Shown piece after piece: positions 41,453-49,156 of a stretch of DNA of 64,000 bases. A program made the position numbers and the translations under genes. How positions within the stretch are numbered: position 1 is the stretch's first letter; each line of letters opens with the position of its first letter. The stretch is taken from NCBI RefSeq assembly GCF_036346615.1, contig NZ_CP107836.1, positions 6,634,001-6,698,000 on the forward strand. The letters are read 5' to 3'. This DNA is from Streptomyces sp. NBC_00523 (GTDB taxonomy: Bacteria; Actinomycetota; Actinomycetes; Streptomycetales; Streptomycetaceae). The notes beneath the pieces were generated by a model. It was given only the letters and a program-made list of their open reading frames with translations. It was not told the DNA's origin and made no database searches.

Positions 41453-42334
41453 GTGCCGAAGGCGACCGTCTCCCTGTGGGATCGCCTCCTCGCGGCGGGC
41501 CTGACCGATGTCATCGCGGTCGAGCCGACCACCGGAGGTTTCGCCGCGACCGGCGGACTGGCCCGCCGCGCCGACGGCACGTCGGTGTTCGCCAAGGCGT
41601 TCGCCGAGTCACCGTCTGACGACGTCTTCGCCGCGGAAGCCGAAGGGCTGACCGTATTGCGCGAGGTGGGAGGCATCACCACACCCGAGGTCGTTTTCGC
41701 CGACCGCGACGTACTCGTACTGTCCGCGCTGCACCCCCGGCCGGCGACCGAGTCGTTCTGGGAGCAGCTCGCGCATGTCCTGGCCCACCTGCACACCGCC
41801 ACGCGGCATCCCCGATTCGGATGGCACCGTGACAACTGGCTGGGGCGTCGTCGTCAGGTCAACGCCTGGGCCGACGACGGATTCGAGTTCTTCGCCCGGT
41901 ACCGTCTGCTGCGCTGGCTCGGCGAACGACGTGTCGAGGAAGCGCTCGACGCCGGGGACCGGGCGGCGCTGGAGCGATTGTGCGACCGGCTGCCGGATCT
42001 GCTGCCGCCCGCGCCCGCGTGTCTGACGCATGGCGATCTGTGGACGATGAACGTCATGGCCACCGCCGAAGGGCGGCCCGCGCTGATCGATCCGGCCGTG
42101 TCCTACCTGTGGGCGGAGGTCGACCTGGCTCACCTGTGGACGACATCGCCTCCGCCCGAGTCGCACGTGTTCTTCGAGGTCTACGCGGAGCTGACCGGCC
42201 TCGACCGGGACTGGCGCGCACGCATGCCGATCCTCCAGTTGCGCCAGCACCTGGCCGTCATCGCCCAGTTCGACGCGGACTGGGGAGCCGCGGACCTCGT
42301 ACGTGCCACACTCGCCCCGTTCCGCCGGTCCTGA
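41453..42334 (+). CDS. Fructosamine kinase/APH-fold kinase
   Basis: 293 residues from the GTG at 41453 with AGGAG nearby. The fold is that of fructosamine-3-kinase and aminoglycoside phosphotransferases: VFAKAFAES (the lysine of the N-lobe), EAEGLTVLREVGGITTPEV, HVLAHLHTATRHPRFGWHRDNWLG, the catalytic loop LTHGDLWTMNVM (HGDLW...N) and the metal Asp in ALIDPAVSYLW. Known members phosphorylate sugars attached to amines, starting deglycation. Lying directly after GH39 in the same operon, it may act on a sugar derived from hemicellulose or repair pentose-glycated molecules. The substrate is open. Confidence 0.85.
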   Translation: MPKATVSLWDRLLAAGLTDVIAVEPTTGGFAATGGLARRADGTSVFAKAFAESPSDDVFAAEAEGLTVLREVGGITTPEVVFADRDVLVLSALHPRPATESFWEQLAHVLAHLHTATRHPRFGWHRDNWLGRRRQVNAWADDGFEFFARYRLLRWLGERRVEEALDAGDRAALERLCDRLPDLLPPAPACLTHGDLWTMNVMATAEGRPALIDPAVSYLWAEVDLAHLWTTSPPPESHVFFEVYAELTGLDRDWRARMPILQLRQHLAVIAQFDADWGAADLVRATLAPFRRS

Positions 42335-42414
42335 GTTCCCTGGATCGGGCTCCGTCGTGCCCGGTGCCCGAACGCGAGGACCAGCGGCGGGGCAAGACCG
42401 GCCCGCCCCTCGGA

Positions 42415-43389
42415 TCAGTCGTCGTGCAGCGCCGCGCGGAGGAAGTCCACGGCGAGCTTGCGGGCGACGTTGGCCGCGCGGGTGTCGCGCAGGCTGTCCA
42501 GGAGCAGGAAGTCGTGGACCATGCCCGCCACCCGGACGGAGGTCACGTCCACACCGGCCTCGCGCAGCCTGTTGGCGTACTGCTCGCCCTCGTCGCGCAG
42601 GACATCGGCCTCATCGGTGATGACGAGCGTCCTGGGCAGGCCCTTGAGCTGGTCCAGGGAGGCCCGGAGCGGCGAGGCGTGGTGCTCGGCGCGCTGGGCG
42701 GGGTCGGTGGTGTAGGCGTCCCAGAACCACTTCATGCCGTCGAGGGTGAGGTAGTAGCCCTCGGCGAACTGGTGGTACGAGGGGGTGTCGAAGCCCGCGT
42801 CGGTCACCGGGTAGAGCAGCGCCTGCGCCTTGAGGTCGATCCCGCCGCGCTCCTTGTTCATCAGCGCGAACACCGTGGACATGCAACCGCCGACCGACTC
42901 GCCGGTGACGGCGATCCGCGAGGTGTCCAGGCCGTGGTCGGCGCCGTGCTCCAGGACCCACCGCCCCACGGCGTAGTTCTGCTCGACCTGGGTCGGGTAC
43001 TGCGCCTCGGGCGCGCGGTCGTAGACCGGGAAGACACCGGCCGCCCCGGCGCCGACCGTGAGCTCGCGGAAGAGGCGGTCGTGGGTCTTCTCGTCCCCGA
43101 AGACCCATCCGGCGCCGTGGATGTAGAACACCACCGGCAGCGGCCCGGTGGACCCGGCGGCCCGGATGATGCGGACACGTACCGTGCCCCACTCGCCCGC
43201 GTCCACGTCGACCCATTCCTCGTCCACGTCGGGACGGGGGACGGACGCGTCGCTCTGCAGGCCGAGCAGGATGTCCCGGCCCTTCTCCGGAGGGACCTCG
43301 TAGATCCGCGGATGCGGATCCGTCGCCTCGCACAGATCCTTCGCGGCCGGTTCCAGATAGGGGGTGATCGGAGGAGGAAGATCAGTCAT
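42415..43389 (-). CDS. Alpha/beta hydrolase of the HSL (lipase/esterase) family
   Basis: 324 residues from the ATG at 43389. It has the oxyanion motif HGAGW, the nucleophile elbow VTGESVGGCM, a catalytic Asp in ITDEADVLRDEGEQYA and His in GMVHDFLLLD, with usual HSL spacing (about residues 92, 165, 262, 292). No signal peptide is visible, so it acts inside the cell on small esters. It is divergent from the alpha-galactosidase, with an 18-base palindrome between, suggesting shared control and possibly removal of acetyl groups from sugars. That role is inference. Confidence 0.9.
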   Translation of the reverse strand: MTDLPPPITPYLEPAAKDLCEATDPHPRIYEVPPEKGRDILLGLQSDASVPRPDVDEEWVDVDAGEWGTVRVRIIRAAGSTGPLPVVFYIHGAGWVFGDEKTHDRLFRELTVGAGAAGVFPVYDRAPEAQYPTQVEQNYAVGRWVLEHGADHGLDTSRIAVTGESVGGCMSTVFALMNKERGGIDLKAQALLYPVTDAGFDTPSYHQFAEGYYLTLDGMKWFWDAYTTDPAQRAEHHASPLRASLDQLKGLPRTLVITDEADVLRDEGEQYANRLREAGVDVTSVRVAGMVHDFLLLDSLRDTRAANVARKLAVDFLRAALHDD

Positions 43390-43443
43390 GTCCGCTCCAG
43401 GTCATGACGCACGAGCGCCCAGTCCACGCGCCCTCGCATCTCG

Positions 43444-43461
43444 GGAATCGGGCCCGATTCC
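43444..43461. promoter_or_regulatory. 18-base perfect palindrome between HSL esterase and GH36
   Basis: GGAATCGGGCCCGATTCC is perfectly self-complementary and stands 55 bases before the esterase start and 146 bases before the GH36 start. CCACG...CGTGG (43478-43495) lies next to it. It is a likely operator with an unknown regulator. Confidence 0.6.
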
Positions 43462-43606
43462 ATCGTTCGCGCTGGTTCCACGCTTCGCAACGTGGGGAGA
43501 AGGAAACCGCACCGCCCACCGCCGACGGACCGCCCACGATGCCCGCCGGAAGCCGGGGTGGGCGCGCACAGGCCGGATATACAGTCAGCGCCGGAAGGGA
43601 CCACAC

Positions 43607-45682
43607 ATGCCCATTCACCTGACCGCCGCAGGCGTCAGCCTGGTTGCCGACGAGACGGACGGGCGCGTCCTGCACTGGGGGAGAGGGCTCTCCGAGGCCA
43701 CCGCCCGGAGCCTGGGTGACGCGGTCGCCGGGACCTCGCTCCTCCCGCTGAACGCCCAGGTCCATCAGGGCCGCCCCGGCCTCATCGGCCACCGGGCGGG
43801 CACGGCTTGGTCGCCCTCGTTCACCCACGGCCGTACCGTTCGCGCCGACGGTGCCCGGCTCACCGTTCACGCCGAGGACCCGCACAGTCGGCTGGCGTGG
43901 CGGGCGGAGCTGGAGCTGACGGCTTCGGGGCTGCTGCGGATGCGGCACGGGCTGCGCAACACCGGGACCGACGCGTACCAGTTGGACGAGCTGACACCGG
44001 TGCTGCCGATTCCCTCGCGGGCGGTCGAGGTCATGGACTTCACCGGCCGGTGGGCCAAGGAACGCCAGCCCCAGCGCCACCCGCTGAGCCACGGCACCCA
44101 TCTGCGGGAGAGCCGCAGGGGCCGTCCCGGTCACGACAGCCCGTATCTGCTGTCCGCCGGAACGCCCGGATTCGGCTGGGACGACGGCGAGGTCTGGTCG
44201 GTGCACCTCGCGTGGAGCGGAAACCAGCGCTCCTACGCGGAACGCATGCCGTCCAACGGCTGCGTGATCGGCACCGGAGAACTGCTCCTGCCCGGCGAGT
44301 GCGCCCTCGCACCCGGAGAGGAATACGTGACGCCCTGGCTCTGTGCCGCGTACTCCGCGACCGGACTCAACGGCATCACGCCCCGGTTCCACGACTGGCT
44401 GCGGGCCCGCGCCCACCACCCCGACCCGGAGGCGCGGCCGCGTCCCGTCGTCCTCAACAACTGGGAGGCCACCTATTTCGACCACGATCCGCGGCGCCTC
44501 ATGCCGCTGGTCGAGCGCGCGGCGGAGGTGGGCGTCGAGCGCTTCGTCCTGGACGACGGCTGGTTCCTCGGCCGACGCGACGACACCGCGGGTCTGGGCG
44601 ACTGGTACGTGGACCCGGACGTGTGGCCGGACGGGCTCGACCCGCTGATCCGTCATGTGCGGGCGCACGGCATGGAGTTCGGGCTGTGGTGCGAGCCGGA
44701 GATGGTGAGCCCCGACTCCCGGCTCCTGCGGGAGCACCCCGAGTGGGCGCTGCACGCCGCCGACCGGCTTCCGCCGGACTGGCGGAACCAGCAGGTGCTC
44801 GACCTGTGCCGGCCGGAGGCCTACGCCTATCTGCTGGAGCGGTTCGACGCGCTGCTCTCCGCCTACGACATCGCCTACCTCAAGTGGGACCACAACCGCG
44901 ACCTGGTCGAGCCGGGCCACGAGGGCCGTGCCGCCGTCCGGGCCCAGACCAGCGCCGCGTACCGGCTCCTGGCCGAGCTGCGCGGGCGCCACCCCGGTGT
45001 GGAGATCGAGAGCTGCGCCTCGGGCGGCGGACGCGTGGACCTCGGCATCCTGGAACACACCGACCGCGTGTGGACCTCCGACTGCAACGACGCCCTGGAA
45101 CGTCAGGAGATCCAGCGGGGCACCAACCTGCTGCTGCCCCTCGAACTGACCGGTGCCCACGTCGGACCGACCACCTGCCACAGCACCGGCCGTACGCACA
45201 CCCTCGCCTTCCGCGCCGCGACCGCGCTGTTCGGGCACTTCGGCATCGAGTGGGACATCACCACCGCCACCGACGCCGAACGCGCCGAACTCGCCGGCTG
45301 GGTCACCGAGTACAAGCGCCACCGCACCCTGCTGCACACGGGCCGCCTGTACCGCCACGACAGCCCCGACGACGACGCCGCCTCGCTCACCGCCGTGGTG
45401 GCCCCCGACGGCAGCGAGGCGCTCCTGTCGTACGTCCAACTCACGGCGACCCGCGCGGAGATCCCGTCCCGGGCCCGCTTCACCGGCCTCGACCCGGAAG
45501 GTGTCTACCGGCTCACCCCGGTCGGCCCCCGGGCCCCCGCCCCCGGCGGACTGAGCCGAGCGCCCGGCTGGTACGCGGAACATGCCGAGTTCACCGGCGA
45601 GTTCCTCGCGTACATCGGCCTCGAACTGCCTCTCCTCCACCCCGAGTCGGCGCTCGTCCTGCACGCCGTCCGCGCCCACTGA
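43607..45682 (+). CDS. GH36 alpha-galactosidase (cytoplasmic)
   Basis: 691 residues, with ATG at 43607 after GGAAGGGA. An N-terminal beta-supersandwich (to about 290) precedes the barrel. Key sites: VVLNNWEATYFDHD, FVLDDGWFLGRRDD, WCEPEMVSPDS, nucleophile Asp428 in LKWDHNRD, IESCASGGGRVD and acid/base Asp492 in TSDCNDALER. The C-terminal beta-domain carries EFLAYIGLELPLL. These are diagnostic of GH36, at normal length. With no signal peptide, it would free galactose from imported galacto-oligosaccharides such as galactoxylan or raffinose-type sugars. It is divergent from the HSL esterase. Confidence 0.95.
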   Translation: MPIHLTAAGVSLVADETDGRVLHWGRGLSEATARSLGDAVAGTSLLPLNAQVHQGRPGLIGHRAGTAWSPSFTHGRTVRADGARLTVHAEDPHSRLAWRAELELTASGLLRMRHGLRNTGTDAYQLDELTPVLPIPSRAVEVMDFTGRWAKERQPQRHPLSHGTHLRESRRGRPGHDSPYLLSAGTPGFGWDDGEVWSVHLAWSGNQRSYAERMPSNGCVIGTGELLLPGECALAPGEEYVTPWLCAAYSATGLNGITPRFHDWLRARAHHPDPEARPRPVVLNNWEATYFDHDPRRLMPLVERAAEVGVERFVLDDGWFLGRRDDTAGLGDWYVDPDVWPDGLDPLIRHVRAHGMEFGLWCEPEMVSPDSRLLREHPEWALHAADRLPPDWRNQQVLDLCRPEAYAYLLERFDALLSAYDIAYLKWDHNRDLVEPGHEGRAAVRAQTSAAYRLLAELRGRHPGVEIESCASGGGRVDLGILEHTDRVWTSDCNDALERQEIQRGTNLLLPLELTGAHVGPTTCHSTGRTHTLAFRAATALFGHFGIEWDITTATDAERAELAGWVTEYKRHRTLLHTGRLYRHDSPDDDAASLTAVVAPDGSEALLSYVQLTATRAEIPSRARFTGLDPEGVYRLTPVGPRAPAPGGLSRAPGWYAEHAEFTGEFLAYIGLELPLLHPESALVLHAVRAH

Positions 45683-46287
45683 CCGCACCGCGCCGGCCCG
45701 CAACGCAGCACGACCACCCCACCGGGACCGGGCGCCGCTACGCCACTGCGTCCCCCTGCTGGGCAAGGACGGGAGCACGAGGACCGCGACCGACCGCGGC
45801 AGGACCATCATCAGGGGCACCACGATCTGGCTGTTCCTCGCGCCCGCGCTCGCCGTCGCGCACCGGCACGGTGAACGACAGGCCCTAGGCGCCGGGGCCC
45901 GGCCTGCCCGAGACGCGCGGGCCCGGCGCCGGCGAGACGCCCGCACGCGACGCTGACCGTGCGGGTGGTGCCGCCGGCCGCCGGGGCTGAGCGAGGCGCC
46001 TCGGCCCCGACCCTCTCCTCTTCCGCGCGAAGAACAACATCGGCCCCGGCCGCGACGCCCCGAACGTCCTGTGCACCTCCGACCGGCTGTGGACCTGCTT
46101 CAGCCCGCGGAGGACATCGCCCCGGGCGAGCGCACGGGCCGCTTCGGGCCCGGCTACTGGCGCCGGGCCGCACGGGGCCTGAATCACTTGAGGAGGGCTG
46201 CCGGGAGCAAGCGACTCGCTGTAGTCTGGGCAGCCAGCCCTTGACCTGTAAGAACGCAGGCAGGGAGCCGTCCTCCAGGAGCCCCAC
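45683..46287. other. 605-base region with degenerate coding-like sequence
   Basis: No intact gene could be supported here. One frame (about 46008-46095) reads like real protein (LFRAKNNIGPGRDAPNVLC, then TSDRLWTCFS). After a one-base shift it continues as AEDIAPGERTGRFGPGYWRR. Another short piece (about 45800-45865) reads RTIIRGTTIWLFLAPALAVA, like a membrane-protein start. Both look like remnants of decayed genes. ACGACAGGCCCTAG at 45875-45888 repeats the outer end of the inverted repeat near 1554. The panD promoter should lie near 46230-46260. Confidence 0.5.
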
Positions 46288-46713
46288 ATGCTGCGCACCA
46301 TGTTCAAGTCCAAGATCCACCGCGCCACCGTCACCCAGGCTGACCTGCACTACGTCGGTTCCGTCACGGTCGACGCCGAGCTCATGGAGGCGGCGGATCT
46401 GCTGCCCGGGGAGCTGGTGCACATCGTGGACATCGACAACGGGGCGCGGCTGGAGACGTACGTCATCGAGGGCGAGCGCGGTTCCGGGGTGATCGGGATC
46501 AACGGGGCCGCCGCCCATCTGGTGCACCCGGGTGATCTGGTCATCCTCATCAGCTACGCCCAGGTCGAGGATGCCGAGGCGCGTGCCCTGGTCCCGCGTA
46601 TCGTGCACGTCGACGCGGACAACCGCATCGTCGCACTCGGTGCCGACGCCTCCGCGCCCGTGCCGGGCAGTGACACCGAGCGCAGCCCGCACGCGGTGCC
46701 CGCGGCGCGCTGA
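46288..46713 (+). CDS. panD: Aspartate 1-decarboxylase
   Basis: 141 residues from the ATG at 46288. The sequence is a clear PanD: MLRTMFKSKIHRATVTQADLHYVGSVTVD, with the self-cleavage Gly24-Ser25 that yields the pyruvoyl cofactor. VHIVDIDNGARLETYVIEGERGSGVIGINGAAAHLVHPGD and ILISYAQV follow. It converts aspartate to beta-alanine for pantothenate and coenzyme A. The last 25 residues after the core are a variable tail. It is not beside other pantothenate genes. The next gene, 30 bases on, is a GNAT protein. Confidence 0.97.
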   Translation: MLRTMFKSKIHRATVTQADLHYVGSVTVDAELMEAADLLPGELVHIVDIDNGARLETYVIEGERGSGVIGINGAAAHLVHPGDLVILISYAQVEDAEARALVPRIVHVDADNRIVALGADASAPVPGSDTERSPHAVPAAR

Positions 46714-46743
46714 GGCGGCTCTCCCAACGAGGGGCACAGCGCC

Positions 46744-47097
46744 ATGGCAGAGCAGACCGGGCCCGAGATCCGTGACGACCGGGCGGCCGGCAAGCTGTCC
46801 GCGTACGAGGACGGCGAGGCCGTCGGCGTGATCGCGTACTTCGTGATGGACGGTGAGCCCGCCGGGCTCGTCGCCGTCCACACGGTCGTCGGGTCCGGGC
46901 ACGAGGGCAAGGGCATCGGCGCCTCCCTGGTCAGGGAGTTCTACGCCATGGCGGGGCGCGAGGGCGTCCCGGTCGTGCCGCTGTGCCCGTACGCCGCGAA
47001 GTGGGCCTCGCGCCATCCCGACGAGGCCCCCGAGGCGCCCGAAGGGCTGGTCGAGCGCGCGAAGACGCAGCTGGCCTCGCACCCCGAGCTGTACTGA
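46744..47097 (+). CDS. GNAT-family (YjdJ-type) N-acetyltransferase
   Basis: 117 residues from the ATG at 46744 with GAGG upstream. A short GCN5-like domain: KLSAYEDGEAVGVIAYFVMDG, AVHTVVGSGHEGKGIGASLVREFYAMA (acetyl-CoA pyrophosphate loop GHEGKGIG) and VVPLCPYAAKWASRHPD. This is the minimal COG2388/YjdJ layout. It lies in line with panD and the racemase-like gene at 30- and 22-base spacings, so the three form a probable operon. The acceptor is unknown. Confidence 0.88.
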   Translation: MAEQTGPEIRDDRAAGKLSAYEDGEAVGVIAYFVMDGEPAGLVAVHTVVGSGHEGKGIGASLVREFYAMAGREGVPVVPLCPYAAKWASRHPDEAPEAPEGLVERAKTQLASHPELY

Positions 47098-47118
47098 ACC
47101 GGAAGGAGCGGCCCGGCC

Positions 47119-47757
47119 ATGACGCTCGCGCTGCTGCACACCTCACCCGTCCACGTCCCGGTCTTCGACGCCCTGCGCGACGCCGACCACCCGGGAACCG
47201 CCCTGCGCCACGTCGTACGGGAGGAGCTGCTGACCACGGCGGCGGCGCTGGGGCCCGAGGCGGTGGCCGACGAGGTGGAGGCGGTCGTCGCGGAGCTGGT
47301 GGCCGAAGGCGCGGACGCCGTGCTCTGCACCTGCTCGACCATCGGGGCCGTGGCGGAGGCGGCGGGGGTCGCGGTCGGCGTCCCTGTCCTGCGCGTCGAC
47401 CGGCCCATGGCGGCGGCGGCCGTCCGGGCCGGCCGGGTCACCGTCCTCGCCGCCCTCACCTCCACCCTGGAGCCGACCCGCGCGCTGCTCACCGAGGAGG
47501 CGGCCGGTGCCGGGCTGCCGGGGGCCGACGTGCGCACCGTGCTGGTCGACGGTGCCTGGGACCGCTTCACGGCAGGGGACAACGACGGCTTCCTCGACCT
47601 GGTGGCGGCCTCGGCCGACGAGGTGCGCGACGCGGACGTCATCGTGCTCGCCCAGGGCTCCATGGCCGGCGCGGCCGAGCGTACGACCACCGCGATCCCG
47701 GTCCTGTCCAGCCCGCGCCCCGGCCTGGCCGCAGCCGTGGCGGCCGCGCGGCGGTGA
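47119..47757 (+). CDS. Aspartate/glutamate racemase-family protein
   Basis: 212 residues, with ATG at 47119 after GGAAGGAG. Two Asp/Glu-racemase-type lobes are seen, with cysteine motifs in VLCTCSTIGAVAEAAG (near residue 72) and the second-lobe motif VIVLAQGSMAGAAE, where Cys is replaced by Gln/Gly. Lack of the second catalytic Cys means ordinary two-base racemisation is unlikely. Some relatives with one cysteine are decarboxylases or isomerases. In line with panD and GNAT, it could touch aspartate metabolism, but that is only context. Confidence 0.75.
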   Translation: MTLALLHTSPVHVPVFDALRDADHPGTALRHVVREELLTTAAALGPEAVADEVEAVVAELVAEGADAVLCTCSTIGAVAEAAGVAVGVPVLRVDRPMAAAAVRAGRVTVLAALTSTLEPTRALLTEEAAGAGLPGADVRTVLVDGAWDRFTAGDNDGFLDLVAASADEVRDADVIVLAQGSMAGAAERTTTAIPVLSSPRPGLAAAVAAARR

Positions 47758-47899
47758 CCCGGCGGGGTCGCGTGCGCGCTCCGTCGCTTCGTCCGTACGC
47801 AGCGGAGTTCCGCGTCCGTACGTATGGGCTCGCCGGGCGCGGGCAGCCGCTCCGGGAGACGGTGGAAGAGGTCCACCCCCGATCGTTCGGAGGCCCGAG

Positions 47900-48109
47900 A
47901 TGACTCATCCGTTCCCCGACCCCGTCCCTCCGGCGCCGACCCCGGGTCCGCTGCCGGAGCCGACGCCGCCCGCGCCGACCCCGCCCGTGCCCACGCCCCC
48001 GGGCCCGACGCCCACGCCTCCGGGGCCCGCGCCCGACCCGATTCCGCAGCCGCCGTCGCCGGACCCCGACCCGGTGCCGCCGCCCGAGCCCGAGCCGTCA
48101 CCGGTCTGA
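47900..48109 (+). CDS. 69-residue extremely proline-rich micro-protein
   Basis: ATG at 47900 with GGAGG seven bases upstream. 37 of 69 residues are proline, in PAPTP, PEPTPP and PDPDPVPPPEPEP runs, with the rest mainly Thr, Asp, Glu and Val and almost no basic residues. There is no signal peptide or membrane span. It should be an extended, acidic polyproline chain. The good ribosome site and clean end argue that it is translated. Such a chain would need elongation factor P. I do not recognise a family. It could still be low-complexity drift. Confidence 0.6.
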   Translation: MTHPFPDPVPPAPTPGPLPEPTPPAPTPPVPTPPGPTPTPPGPAPDPIPQPPSPDPDPVPPPEPEPSPV

Positions 48110-48146
48110 GCGCCGCGGATCGGCGGCCCCGGCGTGCGGCAGGCCC

Positions 48147-48599
48147 TCAGCCCGCGGCCAGCATCGCGTCGGCCCGGGCGGTGACCTCGGTCAGCACCCG
48201 GCCCGCCGCGGCCAGGTCCTCGGCCGGCAGGTCTCCGTAGAGCCGGGCAGCGAGGTCGGCGACGCCCGCCTTGTACGACTGGATCAGCGCGTCGCCCGCC
48301 GGGGTGAGCGCGAGCAGGTCCCCGGGCCGCTCCTCCACCAGACCGGCGGACGTCAGCTCGCCGACGGTGGCCTCCGCCGCCGGAACGCCGAGCTTCACGG
48401 CGCCGGTGAGGCGCTCGATCAGTGCACGGCGCCCGACCGTGCCGCCCGCGGCTTCGGCGGCGCTGAGCGCCAAGGCCTGGTGGAAGGTGGCGCCCCGGGG
48501 CAGCAGCCGTTCGGCGAGCGCGCGGGTGGCGTAGTGGGCCATGCCGATGACCTGGCCGTTCACGGTGGGTGCGGTGGGTGCGGTGGGTGGGGTGGTCAT
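48147..48599 (-). CDS. MarR-like winged-helix protein (second of a pair)
   Basis: 150 residues from the ATG at 48599, overlapping the MarR stop by four bases (ATGA). After a Pro/Thr N-terminus (TTPPTAPTAPTVNGQ) it reads like a MarR-type domain: ALAERLLPRGATFHQALALSAAEAAGGTVGRRALIERLTG, TVGELTSAGLVEERPGDLLALTPAGDAL, and a C-terminal dimer helix ARLYGDLPAEDLAAAGRVLTEVTARAD. The layout matches MarR proteins but lacks a strong recognition helix. Being co-translated with a normal MarR protein, it may form a heterodimer with it or modify its DNA binding. Confidence 0.75.
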   Translation of the reverse strand: MTTPPTAPTAPTVNGQVIGMAHYATRALAERLLPRGATFHQALALSAAEAAGGTVGRRALIERLTGAVKLGVPAAEATVGELTSAGLVEERPGDLLALTPAGDALIQSYKAGVADLAARLYGDLPAEDLAAAGRVLTEVTARADAMLAAG

Positions 48600-49078
48600 G
48601 ATGACTCCTCGCGGGAAGCGGTGGCTGGGGGGACCGGCACGTCGAGCAGGGCCGTCAGTGCCTCGGTGAACGCCTCGGTGCCCTGGCCGCCGAGACCGCC
48701 GAGGGGTGCGAGCAGCCCGTTGACGAGCTCCCGCACCACCGCGACCGCGCGCTCCGTCGTCACGCGGCCCTCCTCGGTCAGTGAGAGCCGGACGGCCCTG
48801 CTGTCCGAGGGGTCGGTGGTCCGTTCGACCAGGCCCGCTGCCTCCAGGGCGCGGGCCAGCTTCGAGACGTAGAGCGCTTCGAGTCCGGTGTGGTCCGCCA
48901 GCGCCCGCTGACTCGGCCGCAGCCCCGCATGCTCCATGCCTTGCAGGGAGGCGACCAGCGAATACTGCGCGTGCGTCAGGCCGAGCGGTGTCAGCGCGCG
49001 GTCGATGGCCACCCGCCACTTCATGGACAGACGCCAGACCAGGAAACCCGGGGTTGCGCCCTCGATCGCATTGCTCAT
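48596..49078 (-). CDS. MarR-family transcriptional regulator
   Basis: 160 residues from the ATG at 49078. Classic MarR: GFLVWRLSMKWRVAIDRALTPLGLTHAQYSLVASL, RPSQRALADHTGLEALYVSKLARALEAAGLVERTTDPSDSRAVRLSLTEEG (winged helix with the DxR wing), then a C-terminal dimer helix. Two 11-base direct repeats lie 14-39 bases before the start, making autoregulation likely. It is co-translated with the next MarR-like gene. No efflux or enzyme gene is divergently placed, so the target beyond itself is unknown. Confidence 0.9.
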   Translation of the reverse strand: MSNAIEGATPGFLVWRLSMKWRVAIDRALTPLGLTHAQYSLVASLQGMEHAGLRPSQRALADHTGLEALYVSKLARALEAAGLVERTTDPSDSRAVRLSLTEEGRVTTERAVAVVRELVNGLLAPLGGLGGQGTEAFTEALTALLDVPVPPATASREESS

Positions 49079-49091
49079 GACGAATAACGTA

Positions 49092-49117
49092 CATGGCTAC
49101 TATGTCCATGGCTACTA
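49092..49117 (-). promoter_or_regulatory. Direct repeats CATGGCTACTA upstream of marR
   Basis: CATGGCTACTA occurs at 49092-49102 and 49107-49117 (period 15), seen on the minus strand as TAGTAGCCATG twice. They lie just before the MarR start in an AT-richer patch and are a probable operator. Confidence 0.65.
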
Positions 49118-49156
49118 AATTCCGCGAGGGCCACCGCGGCGCGCACACCCGCCCGC

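Noticed and set aside
43382..45946. 854-codon minus-strand frame opposite the GH36 gene
   Set aside because: The GH36 protein on the plus strand has all its catalytic motifs. The antisense frame is a codon-bias artefact.
46532..47139. Several 80-180 codon alternative frames over panD, GNAT and racemase genes
   Set aside because: They are out-of-frame readings of well-supported genes.
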